A DNA stretch of 64,000 nucleotides from Epinephelus fuscoguttatus (Eukaryota > Chordata > Actinopteri > Perciformes > Serranidae): contig NC_064761.1 in assembly GCF_011397635.1 (NCBI RefSeq), forward strand, positions 38,652,143-38,716,142, given 5' to 3'. Under the pieces are notes generated by a model. It worked only from the letters and a program-made list of their open reading frames with translations. It was not told the origin of the DNA and searched no databases. The first letter of the stretch is position 1. Every line of letters begins with the position of its first letter. This document shows positions 29,201 to 36,228 of this stretch, piece by piece. The translations under genes were made by a program, and so were the position numbers.

Positions 29201-31184
29201 CGGTGTGTCTAGCAGCGTTGGCACTGCACGGCCCTCGTCTGCTTTTTTCAGACGATCATGATGTTGAATCGGCGTCTGAGTCTTTGGCGAGCCTGTCGGT
29301 GAGTGAAATCACTCTGAATGGCTGTTCAGTTCAGCACACAAGAAAAGGAACGGAAGTGAGGAACTCCAACAAACAGCTAAAGTCAAGAGGGCGCGAGATC
29401 AAAACAAAGTTGTTATATTAAGTAAGATTGTGTTTTTAGCAACTGAGCTCTTTAGCAGAATCATTTCATAATTGTTTGTGTCATTGTTCGCCAATGCACA
29501 GCTAATATCAACTGTTCTTACAACATGGAGTTGTGTTGTTAACGTGCTAACTGGCTAACTAGCATCTAGAATCCATCCTATCAGTCTTCCTTTTAATCTT
29601 TTTAATGACAAATACAGACTACAGCCGCCTGCTGCCATGGAGAGTTATCTTCTCTCACACAGGCGCAGAACATGCGTGCTAGTCGGCTGTCGACTGCAGG
29701 CGAGATGAGGCGACACAACGGTCGGCCTTTGTCCCACAGATTCTTTGATGTTGGTTTGGTGTGTCTGGGCCTTAAGAAGTAAAAAATCTACAGCTACCAG
29801 AATGTACTGCGTCACGCCAGACCAATAAACACTCCCACTGGTGGCTGACGTAATGCATAACACAATTCATATACACATACTTTATTATTACATACATTAT
29901 TATGATACAAAGCTGGTTGAAAATTGGTGAGGTAGGGATTAGCATGTTTTAGTGTTACATTATCACTTTAAAATGTTCCCTTTTGCTGATAATCATTTTT
30001 CAACTTGAGGAAGAAATATTTTTGTGTAGTCTTCACAACCCATCTGAGCAGACCAAGCAACAAATTAATACCAAATATAAATCAAGAATGAGAGTACAAG
30101 TTTGCTGCTTTACCACTGAGTTCCAAATGATTCAAGACAACATCTGCTGCGAAATCTGTGTCACCATCCTGATATTGCACCATTCATGCTTTACTTTACT
30201 AAGAAACACTCACAAGTGGAAAGCCGACTCTTGCTTTCAAGGATCCAGTGTCTTAAATGTCAAAAACATGTTAGCTCACAGATGACACCAGACCAGACAC
30301 ACAACACTTAAAAACTGCCCTCAGCAAAGGAGAGCGCTCAACGATGGGAAAACATGACACCCTACCCCAATTTTAGTTCTCATTTGGTAGTGCAAACCAA
30401 TTTTCAGTCCAGACAGGCTACAATTTGTGGAGGTGAGAGCAGACAGCTCATCGTACAGCCTATTATGCAGAAAAAGATTGTGGATTCAGAGTGTCGCATC
30501 CCAATCTTCTCTAAACCCATCAAATATTGATGAAAGACCTCATAATTACAACCAACGTCAGTTTGTTTTCACAATATAGATCTTATAATACCTTTTCCCC
30601 TAACTTACTGTAATATCTATGTCTTTTCACATTACAGGAAAAACAGTAATCATCTGTGCAAGAGGCTTGATACAGCCTGCAGGCAGGTCTGAGGTGATCA
30701 GGTGTGTCAGGTTATATGCACCTACAGTGCAATTCTGTTTGACTCTCACCATTTTAAATAGGCAGAATTTTGGGTGTTTCTGCTAACTAGTGCAAAATGC
30801 ATTCACTTTCTGGGATCGTGGAGAATATGATTTGGAAAAATAGATGCACATTCATCGTCAGTGAGACATCAAAGTTTAGAGACATGCAACTCAGCCAGAC
30901 TGACAACAACTTAGAAACAAATGAGCTTCAAAAATGAAGTAAGCCGTACAGTCATTTTAGCCAAAAACAAGCATGTCAAAACAAATATATCATCTCCAAA
31001 CTGAAGCAAAGATGAAAAACTCCCCAGTCACATGTGCCTGAACCCACTAAATATCATGCTACTCTGTAAAAGCAGTTATTTTCATATGATTCAGTCCTTT
31101 GTGTGCACATACCTGCAAGTCTATCTTCAGCCATTTGTCATGAAATCTCAGCTGAGCATCGAGGGTAAAAGATGGAGAAGGCAT
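1..31184 (-). CDS. herc2: HERC2 E3 ubiquitin-protein ligase, N-terminal 2,764 codons (partial)
   Basis: Giant HECT-type E3 ubiquitin ligase with roles in DNA repair, centrosome and protein turnover (family knowledge). Exons in transcript order: 31184-31113, 28853-28760, 28557-28426, 22940-22712, 21708-21608, 19113-18972, 18877-18773, 18658-18487, 17552-17379, 17008-16820, 16679-16528, 16238-16081, 15981-15868, 15761-15510, 15158-14965, 14876-14676, 14489-14261, 14172-14048, 13316-13138, 13049-12865, 12747-12592, 12195-12010, 11891-11715, 11588-11485, 11223-11073, 10976-10762, 10649-10517, 9451-9324, 9040-8845, 8752-8619, 8273-8097, 7942-7806, 7604-7453, 7331-7140, 7029-6842, 6726-6534, 6437-6255, 6163-5979, 5782-5635, 5543-5347, 5217-4987, 4873-4735, 3953-3807, 2999-2857, 2539-2272, 2120-1978, 1851-1753, 1667-1499, 1388-1263, 1147-1039, 272-133, 47-1. 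The sum is 8,292 nt, divisible by three, with no internal stop seen. The vertebrate protein is about 4,830 aa, so the C-terminal 43% lies beyond base 1. Order: RLD1, cytochrome b5-like, MIB/HERC2, UBA, CPH, ZZ. Individual borders could be off by a few bases. Confidence 0.95.
133..272 (-). other. herc2: herc2 exon encoding the ZZ zinc finger
   Basis: The exon encodes a complete ZZ finger starting [20 protein letters not shown]. Cysteine pairs CxxC at CDGC, CRNC and CENC, then a downstream histidine (RKHNTRH), supply the zinc ligands. The exon starts after CTGCAG and ends before GTTCGT, a weaker donor than most in this gene. The frame continues into the exon at 47-1 ([16 protein letters not shown]), where the window cuts the gene just before the DOC domain. 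Confidence 0.92.
478..715 (-). repeat. Dispersed repeat, family B, copy 1
   Basis: The reverse complement of this intronic stretch matches 46760-47045 on the plus strand in order: GTAGCCTT, CAGCTCTTCTAGA, ATGGATCAAATC, AAGTCTATGGG-AAAAAGT, ACCTGGAAGTTGTAATTCC, and a GCCTC-AAAGCC block. An interspersed element of unknown class. It occupies most of the intron between the herc2 ZZ and preceding exons. Confidence 0.7.
1263..1667 (-). other. herc2: herc2 exons encoding the CPH domain
   Basis: Two exons (1499-1667 and 1263-1388; about residues 2568-2665) encode the CPH domain, named for CUL7, PARC and HERC2. Visible are [40 protein letters not shown] and a second SH3-like segment KIGDKVRVK...[10 protein letters not shown]. 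In CUL7 and PARC this domain binds the p53 tetramerisation region. The sequence is intact and highly conserved. Confidence 0.9.
1978..2539 (-). other. herc2: herc2 exons encoding the UBA-like segment
   Basis: Two exons (2272-2539 and 1978-2120) encode a UBA-type three-helix segment at about residues 2460-2500: [18 protein letters not shown], with the typical MGF loop, followed by [13 protein letters not shown] serine-rich and basic linker (PPKQKKQKT) precedes it and an acidic stretch ([11 protein letters not shown]) follows. UBA domains bind ubiquitin in many ligases. Confidence 0.85.
3462..3575 (+). mobile_element. SINE fragment, tRNA head lost
   Basis: GGCC-TGGACCCTTTGCTGCATGCA, then a CT-rich run and CCTCACTCTACAGCTACCAC-AATAAAGCA, resembles the body of the full SINE at 9816-9992 (GTGGCCCTTTGCTGCATGTC and a CT-rich run). 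The promoter boxes are not recognisable. Old 5'-truncated or degraded copy in a herc2 intron. Confidence 0.6.
4143..4470 (+). repeat. Dispersed repeat, family A, copy 1
   Basis: About 330 bp in the herc2 intron between 3953 and 4735, matching 52970-53285 in the same orientation over its whole length: GCGGCAACCTC, GAAGCCAAC, TTTATAGCAG / TTTACAGCAG, AAACATGTTTACA-CCTGGTAC, TTTTGGTCT, TATATAACTCACC, ATTAAGGCTT, GTGGC...TTTGAGTGACAGG. Class unknown. Confidence 0.8.
6534..7029 (-). other. herc2: herc2 exons encoding the MIB/HERC2 domain
   Basis: Two exons (6842-7029 and 6534-6726; about residues 1813-1939) encode the MIB/HERC2 domain shared with Mindbomb ubiquitin ligases. Motifs [25 protein letters not shown] and [13 protein letters not shown] are intact across the splice junction. 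The acidic tail [11 protein letters not shown] follows. In Mindbomb this domain binds substrate; in HERC2 it is a presumed interaction module. Confidence 0.93.
9816..9992 (+). mobile_element. tRNA-derived SINE with target-site duplication
   Basis: The element begins TGGGGCTTAGTGGATAGAGC, containing a pol III A box (near 9821), with a B box GGTTCGACATC at 9874-9884, then a tRNA-unrelated body (CCCTTTGCTGCATGTCATTC, CT-rich) and an A-rich tail. It is flanked by TTCTCCATAC at 9806-9815 and 9993-10002. Sits in a herc2 intron, opposite in strand to the gene. Confidence 0.85.
11715..11891 (-). other. herc2: herc2 exon encoding the cytochrome b5-like domain
   Basis: This exon (about residues 1181-1239) contains [14 protein letters not shown], the conserved core of the cytochrome b5 fold. 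The following segment, [14 protein letters not shown], lacks the HPGG loop that supplies an axial haem histidine in true cytochromes b5. That is also how I remember human HERC2, so the domain is probably structural or an interaction module and not redox active. Confidence 0.9.
12270..12540. repeat. AT-rich low-complexity and (AAAT)n tract
   Basis: Intronic stretch made almost entirely of A and T, with AAATAAATAAATAAAT repeats at about 12417-12450. No gene or element recognised. It lies between the herc2 exons at 12010-12195 and 12592-12747. Confidence 0.85.
13317..14047 (-). other. herc2 intron without recognised features
   Basis: This 731-bp intron separates the exons ending GCTGAGATACAG and starting GACATCGAAGCC in the transcript. 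No repeat family, tRNA or secondary reading frame stood out. Confidence 0.6.
14676..17008 (-). other. herc2: herc2 exons encoding RCC1-like domain 1 (RLD1)
   Basis: Seven exons (about residues 408-827) encode the first RCC1-like seven-bladed propeller. Blade signatures are visible: [18 protein letters not shown] (16528-16679), [17 protein letters not shown] (16081-16238), [16 protein letters not shown] and [16 protein letters not shown] (15510-15761), [10 protein letters not shown] (14965-15158). The CGS(T/G/Q) segments between them are the usual RCC1 repeat turns. RLD1 of HERC-family proteins is a protein-interaction surface. All seven exons are intact. Confidence 0.93.
17553..18486 (-). other. 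herc2 intron without recognised features
   Basis: A 934-bp intron. I looked for a further exon because vertebrate HERC2 proteins differ in length here, but the flanking exons join in frame (EEEAE to [12 protein letters not shown]) and nothing else coding is needed. No repeat recognised. Confidence 0.55.
19915..20435. mobile_element. Non-autonomous hAT-like element with internal (GT)n
   Basis: Inverted ends: left TAAGGCTGTGCAATTAATCG...TAATCGTGATTACGATTTT; right end reverse-complemented reads CAGGGCTGCTCGATTATGG...AAATCATAATCACGATTAT. These are the ends of a hAT-like miniature family very common in fish. The interior is CpG-rich with a (GT)n/(GC)n tract at about 20207-20258. No perfect 8-bp target duplication is visible. 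In a herc2 intron. Confidence 0.65.
20207..20258. repeat. (GT)n/(GTGC)n microsatellite
   Basis: An uninterrupted TG run passing into GCGTGCGCGTGCGCG, within the hAT-like element. The alternation of purine and pyrimidine over about 50 bp is typical of sequence able to adopt Z-DNA. Confidence 0.95.
22050..22420. mobile_element. Probable teleost miniature DNA element
   Basis: AAAAAGGGACCTACGGTATT at the start and the run through TTTTCTATCATATATATAATG and ACGTCAGATTGTGAC look like a high-copy fish interspersed element I recognise but cannot name with certainty. Ends were not defined. In a herc2 intron, antisense-neutral. Confidence 0.4.
22941..22970 (-). repeat. (TG)n tract forming the 3' splice site of a herc2 exon
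   Basis: On the transcript strand a run of TG repeats, broken once by TTTG, ends directly in TAG at the acceptor of the exon 22940-22712. It replaces a normal polypyrimidine tract. Confidence 0.85.
23050..23460 (+). mobile_element. Degraded LINE reverse-transcriptase remnant
   Basis: In shifting frames the translation shows fragments of a non-LTR reverse transcriptase: [12 protein letters not shown] near 23075, [15 protein letters not shown] near 23165, [13 protein letters not shown] near 23270, and SYKY...[13 protein letters not shown] sequence near 23370. The YADD box has lost residues and there are frameshifts. An old fragment in a herc2 intron; clade not resolved. Confidence 0.6.
23460..24060. 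mobile_element. Nested pair of dispersed elements
   Basis: The outer element reads TACTATGAAGCGGGATTTGG...GTAACTTCAGGGT, is interrupted by about 400 bp (23513-23911), and resumes at TCAGGGTTAATGCAGGGTTT through ACTGGGATAAATCACCATGG. TCAGGGT appears on both sides of the insert, consistent with a 7-bp target duplication. The insert is CpG-rich and shares a 27-bp match with 21720-21746. Classes unknown. Confidence 0.55.
25259..27152. mobile_element. Large fold-back element interrupted by an L1
   Basis: Left arm (25259-25624) and right arm (about 26835-27152) are imperfect reverse complements: GAAATATTTTACTTTAAAAA faces TTTTCAAAGTAAAATATTTA, and GGTTGCTCAAATTAG...AATTCAGATCCAAAAAT faces ATTTTTGGATGTGAATT...CAAATTTGAGCAAC. 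TA sits at both outer ends. The arms are separated only by the L1 insert and a short loop. Lies in the 5.5 kb herc2 intron. Confidence 0.7.
25625..26816 (+). mobile_element. 5'-truncated L1-type LINE with 18-bp target duplication
   Basis: Flanked by GAAACCTACTGATGATTA at 25607-25624 and 26817-26834. The 156-codon open frame 25675-26145 and shifted frames after it encode the C-terminal part of a fish L1 ORF2 ([10 protein letters not shown], then [21 protein letters not shown] and [12 protein letters not shown]). There is an AATAAA at 26802 just before the 3' junction and almost no poly(A). The protein lacks the endonuclease and reverse transcriptase, so the copy is dead. Confidence 0.88.
29140..29772. 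mobile_element. PIF/Harbinger-like miniature element with TAA duplication
   Basis: Terminal inverted repeats GGGCCCTGACACACCAA (29140) and, reverse-complemented, AGGCCCAGACACACCAA (ending 29772) are each bordered by TAA (29137-29139 and 29773-29775). GTCGAC-GGCTG-type subterminal motifs occur near both ends. The 3-bp TAA duplication and GGSCC tips suggest PIF/Harbinger. No transposase. In the second herc2 intron. Confidence 0.75.
29776..31112 (-). other. herc2 intron, remainder, nothing recognised
   Basis: AT-rich intronic DNA between the Harbinger-like element and the first coding exon. The reading frames here are short and have no recognisable similarity. Confidence 0.5.
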
Positions 31185-31221
31185 CTTCCCCTCTCCTCTC
31201 CTGGCTGCAAACGCAGCCAAC
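31113..31221 (-). CDS. herc2: herc2 first coding exon with start codon
   Basis: The acceptor TTTTGCAG precedes base 31221. A 37-nt leader without any ATG is followed by the start codon at 31184-31182 (A at -3). The encoded [20 protein letters not shown] resembles the start of mammalian HERC2 (MPSESF..., then a KWLK motif). The exon ends with CAG before GTATGT and continues in frame into the exon at 28853. The same-frame match and the splice signals together fix this start. Confidence 0.9.
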
Positions 31222-32237
31222 CTGCAAAACAAAGGGAGGAACGGCTGTGATGTAATGTGACAAGTTCACTAAACTACCATTGAGATGAGAACTGGCTGAT
31301 AGTGACTGACATTATTATGAGCCTGTGAGAGCTGAGCTTTTAGCCTGAGACTTAATAAAGTGACAACATTAGCATACCCCTTCCAAGGCCTGTTTACAGT
31401 TTCCTTTGTACCGAACTAAATGTAGTTTAACACCTATCTGTTTTCAGATTAAGCTCATACTTAGATTACCTCAGACTGGTGCATTTACACTGTCAGGGAA
31501 AATCAGCATGACCAACCAATATTACCACCCAAATGTAAACAAGAGGGAAGCCCAGTGCCAGTTTACAAAACACAGGACTCAATCACTCCCATCTCTATGA
31601 CAGGGCTTTAATACACTAACATCAAACAGCAGCTAGGTCACATCATTATTCAGTTGCTTTAAACGTGAATGTTTTAGTTAAAGTAACGTTACACAAAATG
31701 CTGTATACTTAGCTGGTTTTATCTTTTCAATGACGTGTGTCACTATTCCTGCCATTTTCCTAACTTCATCTAAAACTGTATTTGTATTAGCTTCATTTAT
31801 ATAATGAACGCTGGAGTTTAAGGCCAAAGATGTATCCATACTATAACGTTACATGAGACGCTGGGAGAAAAACGACAGTATCGTAGCATTAAATGCTAGC
31901 AAGGGCACCGTATCTGTTAACTTTGATAGCGTGTTTATAACCTGGTTATCATTTACGATAACAGACGCCAGTCCAGCGGGTAATTACACACACTGACACA
32001 GCATCAGTATGCTCGTAACGCAGCCCATAATGCTAGGTAACATTCACACTAGCTCGGCGGCTAACGCTAACTGCTAGCTTGCTAGACAGCTAATACCAAC
32101 ACAACGTTAGCTAGGTAACGCTATCATCCAGGCAACGATGAACAAGCTCCTGTGACAGGACAGTGAAACGAAAGAGACGCCATGTTCCGGACGGTTTGTG
32201 TTAACATGTCCATTTTGACAGCAAATTTCTAAATTAC

Positions 32238-32300
32238 CTGCGGTCTCGTCTCAAGCTATTCTCGTCCCCTCAGCTGCTTTGCTGCATTAACAAGACTTGA
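32238..32300 (-). other. herc2: Probable non-coding first exon of herc2
   Basis: On the minus strand, a sequence ending GACCGCAG is followed by GTAATT at 32237, a plausible donor about 1 kb upstream of the first coding exon. It lies in a locally CpG-richer stretch as expected for a housekeeping gene. The 5' end is a guess; there is no transcript evidence. Confidence 0.45.
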
Positions 32301-32560
32301 TTGACAGGTCGCGGACTAGGGCACGAGGCATGGAAACAAATTACGTAGTCCCAACTGAGAGATTCAATGCGATTGATCTGTACCGCGACAGCCCGCTGAA
32401 GTGGGGTTTCCAATGCGTTTGCCGCTGTTGTGGGTTCACTCCGCCCGCTCGCACCGGCCGGGGTTATAAAACGTGTGCTCCGTGCGGATTGGAGGCGGGA
32501 CATAGGAGGGGCGGGGTTGGCCTGGAATGGAGGCAGACTGTCCGCTGGGTGGCGATGTGT
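32300..32560. promoter_or_regulatory. Probable herc2 promoter region, CpG-rich
   Basis: This stretch is clearly richer in G+C and CpG than the AT-rich DNA on both sides and sits immediately upstream of the putative herc2 leader exon. No TATA box is obvious. The 126-codon plus-strand reading frame across it is most simply a by-product of the GC-rich composition. The nearest plus-strand gene, nipa1, starts 3.7 kb away, so a shared bidirectional core promoter is unlikely. Confidence 0.4.
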
Positions 32561-33004
32561 CTCAAGGAATTTGGTATTTATTTAGCTACAGAGCTGCATG
32601 TTTTATACAGTTTTACATGTTTATTTAAGTACGGAGTGTATTTATTTATTTCCCAGTTTATTGACATTTTAGAATAAATTAATGAAGAATTTATCTAGGT
32701 CTACAAATAGAAATAAGGACAAACAAAGGCAAAATAGCAACACAAAAGAATCATAGAAAATCACTTAACCTTATCTATCATAGAGTAAGTTATACTGGGC
32801 TATACAATATGCTGTATTGCTGCACTATACCTATTATACATACTATATACTGTAAGTCTGCCATACAATACTATATTACTACAATTAAGTATCATAATGT
32901 ACCATTTAATACTATATTATGTTAACATTTTACATTGATTCTTGCATTATAGCCTATTCTATTATGTTAATACAGGCAAAAATTAAATACCAGTACTAAA
33001 ACAT

Positions 33005-33720
33005 ATCATATACACCGTTGCAGACCAAGTACCCCCCCTCATGGCAACAGTACTCCCCAATGGCAGTGGCCCCCCAGCAGGATAATGCACCATGCCACAC
33101 TACACAAACTGTTTAGAAATGGTCTGTGGAGCGTGACACAAAGCTCAAGGTGTTGACCTTGCTTCTAAATTTCCCAGGTCCCAATCTGCTCAAGGATTCT
33201 TGTGATGTGCCGGTACCCCAGATGTACCCTAATCCAAGGTGGGGCCTCCTTGGATCGGACTTGGCTCTGACCTGTGGAGGCATGGACACAGGATCTCTGG
33301 GAGTGTCCTGCGGTGTCTGGCACCAGTGCGTTGGCGGCAGATCCATTTAGTCCAGTGGGTTGTGAGGTGGGTTAATGGCACGTGCCACAGATGCTCATTC
33401 AGATTGGGATCTGGGGAATTTGGAGGCCAGGTTGACACTTTGAGGTCTTTGTCACATTCCTTGGGCCATTCCTGAGCCATGTTTGCAGTGTGGCATGGCG
33501 CATTATCCTGCTGGGGGGCCACTGCCATTGGGGAGTACTGTTGCCATGAGGGGGGGTACTTGGTCTGCAATGGTGTTTGAGTGGGTGGAACATGTCAGGT
33601 GGTATCCACATGAATGCCAGAACCAAAGGTTTCCCAGCAGAACAATGCATTGGAACAAAACATCAAAGTTATTCACAGTGGTTTGAATGTTTTGGCTGAT
33701 CAGTGTATATACACACACAT
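33005..33720. mobile_element. Tc1/mariner-like remnant arranged as a palindrome
   Basis: The segment 33010-33100 (GCAGACCAAGTACCCCCCCT...) recurs almost exactly in reverse complement at 33485-33580. On the minus strand (33570-33250) the frame reads QQDNAPCHTANMAQEWPKEC and NSPDPNLNEHLW, the second- and third-catalytic-Asp/Glu neighbourhood of Tc1/mariner DDE transposases. The right end TATATACACTGATCAGCC resembles the terminus of a common fish family. Inactive; several frames broken. Confidence 0.65.
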
Positions 33721-33729
33721 CATGTCACT

Positions 33730-34880
33730 CCAAAGGGGTCAATATCCACAATTTAGACAGTCAGAGATGTGGGGCGAGGGTTCCTTGTCATTGTGAGTAT
33801 CTATACAAGGGCCACAAAGAGCAACACATGTAGGATCATCTCTCCTTTCTGCCTTCATTAGTTTGCCAATTGTGTATTTAAATATCATGCTCTCCATGAA
33901 AGACCAGAGAGAGATACCAGAAGAAGAACTATCAAGGTATAGATCTGTTGACTCAAAATTTAGCCAATATAATTTCAGTAATCCATCATGAATGGATTAC
34001 TGGTCAGGACAGCAACATAAATTGTCAGAGGACCTATGTGCCAGATCCTCTGTCTGAAGATTTCTCATTACAGACAAGGGTATCATTTCCTTGACAAACT
34101 GAATGAATGGCATTAACAAGAGAGATGGTGTTACAACTCATTCAGAAAAAAGTGTTCATATCCTGTCAAATCTGCCAAAAAGAAAAACTCTCTGTTTTTG
34201 TTCAAGGGGATATTTTTGTGTCCTCGAATTGGCAGACGACTAGACTTTAAAATGCCATGAGCAAAATTATTTAAAAGGCAGGCAGCTCTCTAGTGTGTAC
34301 GTCCACTTCCTTCTTAGTGTGTGCTTTCTAAAACTGATGATTTACTGTAGATGCAGCATACATTGCTTAGATGGCCCCCTTAAGATGTCATTTAATTTAC
34401 AGTATGAATGTATAGGGATACATGATCGTAAAGCTTTCTTAGAATAAAAGTCTCTGGGGTGTGGTGAGCGTGACATTTCAGAGGCAAAGACAACCTGTTC
34501 ATATCCTCTTGAGACCCGGCAATTCATATTTGTCCTCTGTGGGACACATGACACTGAGGCATATTGTTTCTGCTCTACATAAATATGGTATTTTGATTCC
34601 TGTGAGTCTTAATTTCATTATATTAAGATTCAGGAAGTGCATGTTAATCTTAAGACTTTCAAACCCATGTCCTTTGTGTGCGACTTGCATCTTTTCATTT
34701 TCAACCACTCTCCATATGTCAGGAAAAAGTGCTGAGTGACACAAAAAAGATTTTGTTGGAAATTACTGAGGAAGAGTCAGAACTAACCAGCTGAGGTTAA
34801 AACATTAAAGTCCACAGACTATTAATGGCAGCTATAACCATGCCCTTCTCATCTTAGAGTGTGCTCTCTTCATCTTAGCT
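33730..34880. other. Intergenic DNA without recognised genes
   Basis: About 1.1 kb between the herc2 promoter side and nipa1. Only short frames; no conserved domain, tRNA or repeat recognised by eye. Confidence 0.5.
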
Positions 34881-34889
34881 GCTGTACAA

Positions 34890-36100
34890 TCCAAGTTTGC
34901 AATTTTATTAATGGCCATAATCCAGTATGAGCGCAAAGAGAGACCCAGAGTGTACCCCATTTGTAAAATTGTCTTTTACTGCAGCTGTAAAGCCTGAAAA
35001 TAACAACCTAAGTTGATTAAGAGTAAAGGATAAAGTGTCAGTTAGAAGACAGAGAGACGGGTTTGAATTTGTTATCATGCAGCACAAACCTGGAATAACC
35101 TTCCAGATGATGTTAGAAGCCCCGACCCTGACCACTTTTAAGTGAAAGCTAAAAGCATTCCTGCTTTACACTTTGGAGAACAAGATAGTAGTGTGCTCGA
35201 GGACTGACTTTATTGCATGATACTCAAGAAAAAATGCAGGTGCTCTTGAAGAGAAGGGTCAGCACATGGGAAGGAAAAATTAACTTCAGGCACTCGTGTG
35301 TGGAGCAGGAACGGATGCATTTGAATTAAGTTAAAAAGCCTTTATTCCAGAACATGGCTGCCTTAAAACACCGACCCTAAGGTCTTTGTCACGGTGCAAA
35401 TGAGTAGACAGGAGCCAAGCAAAACATTTTTATAAGCTTGGTAGGGGGTTAATAAGTGAGCACAGGTGGGTGACAGCAATGGATTACAATGAGAGGCCAT
35501 TTAAAAAGTGACATGCCTACAAAAGTTTTCAGAAAAAAAAAAAAAAAAAAATCCCTGTACTAAAATGAAAAATTACTAAAAAAAAAAAAAAAAGGTATCA
35601 AAAATCTATACATCTAAATAAAATAAAATAAAAATAAATAACTAATCAAACATTAAAAATACATGCATCAAAAAAGGGACGGAAAGATTACTTAAACTGT
35701 ATCCATGCAGAAAACATAAAATAAGGTCTAGTGTTTCTGTCCTATGATATTCAGTGATCTAAAAAAAACTAACTATTGCTAATAATAATGGTATTGAGTT
35801 AAAAAAAAAGAATGATTCCTTTCTTACACTGCATACTACGCTGTAATGAGTGCAACCTTATTTTTAAACTCAATTTTAAATCATTTTAAATAGTCCTCTT
35901 ATATTTGTACCTCTTGTCTGCACTTTTGCTATTTTTAATGATTTTTTTAAATTATAAATAATTTAATTTTTTTTTCTTTTTACTATTTTATTGTAAATCT
36001 GTTTCCTTTATTATATTTTATATTTCATTGCTCTGTAAAGCACTTTGAATTCCCCTTATGTATGAAATGGGTTATACAAATAAAGCTGTCTTTCCTAAAG
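34890..36100 (+). mobile_element. L2-like LINE 3' end, interrupted
   Basis: Near 35088-35160 the plus strand encodes a WNNLPDDVRSPDPDHF-like segment, the C-terminal signature of L2/Rex1-type LINEs. At 36030-36098 the typical 3' tail appears: GTAAAGCACTTTGAATTCCC...TATACAAATAAAGCTGTC. Between them lie A-rich runs (35528-35550, 35576-35594) and unidentified sequence, so at least one insertion separates the pieces. Ends 130 bp before the nipa1 start. Confidence 0.55.
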
Positions 36101-36228
36101 CCTATGGAATTTAATTGAGGCTGGGGTGGTGCAGCCGGGTTCTCATGGCAACGCACATGCGCAGTGTGTCACTTCCCAGTCCAAACTACAACAGTGGACA
36201 GTAGCCCCTCAGTCATTCCAAGGTAGTA

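Noticed and set aside
29185..29421. 78-codon frame inside the Harbinger-like element as a transposase piece
   Set aside because: No DDE motif or Myb-like domain; composition gives no support.
32297..32677. Possible divergent gene upstream of herc2
   Set aside because: 126-codon frame in a GC-rich promoter; no recognisable domain, no splice-supported continuation.
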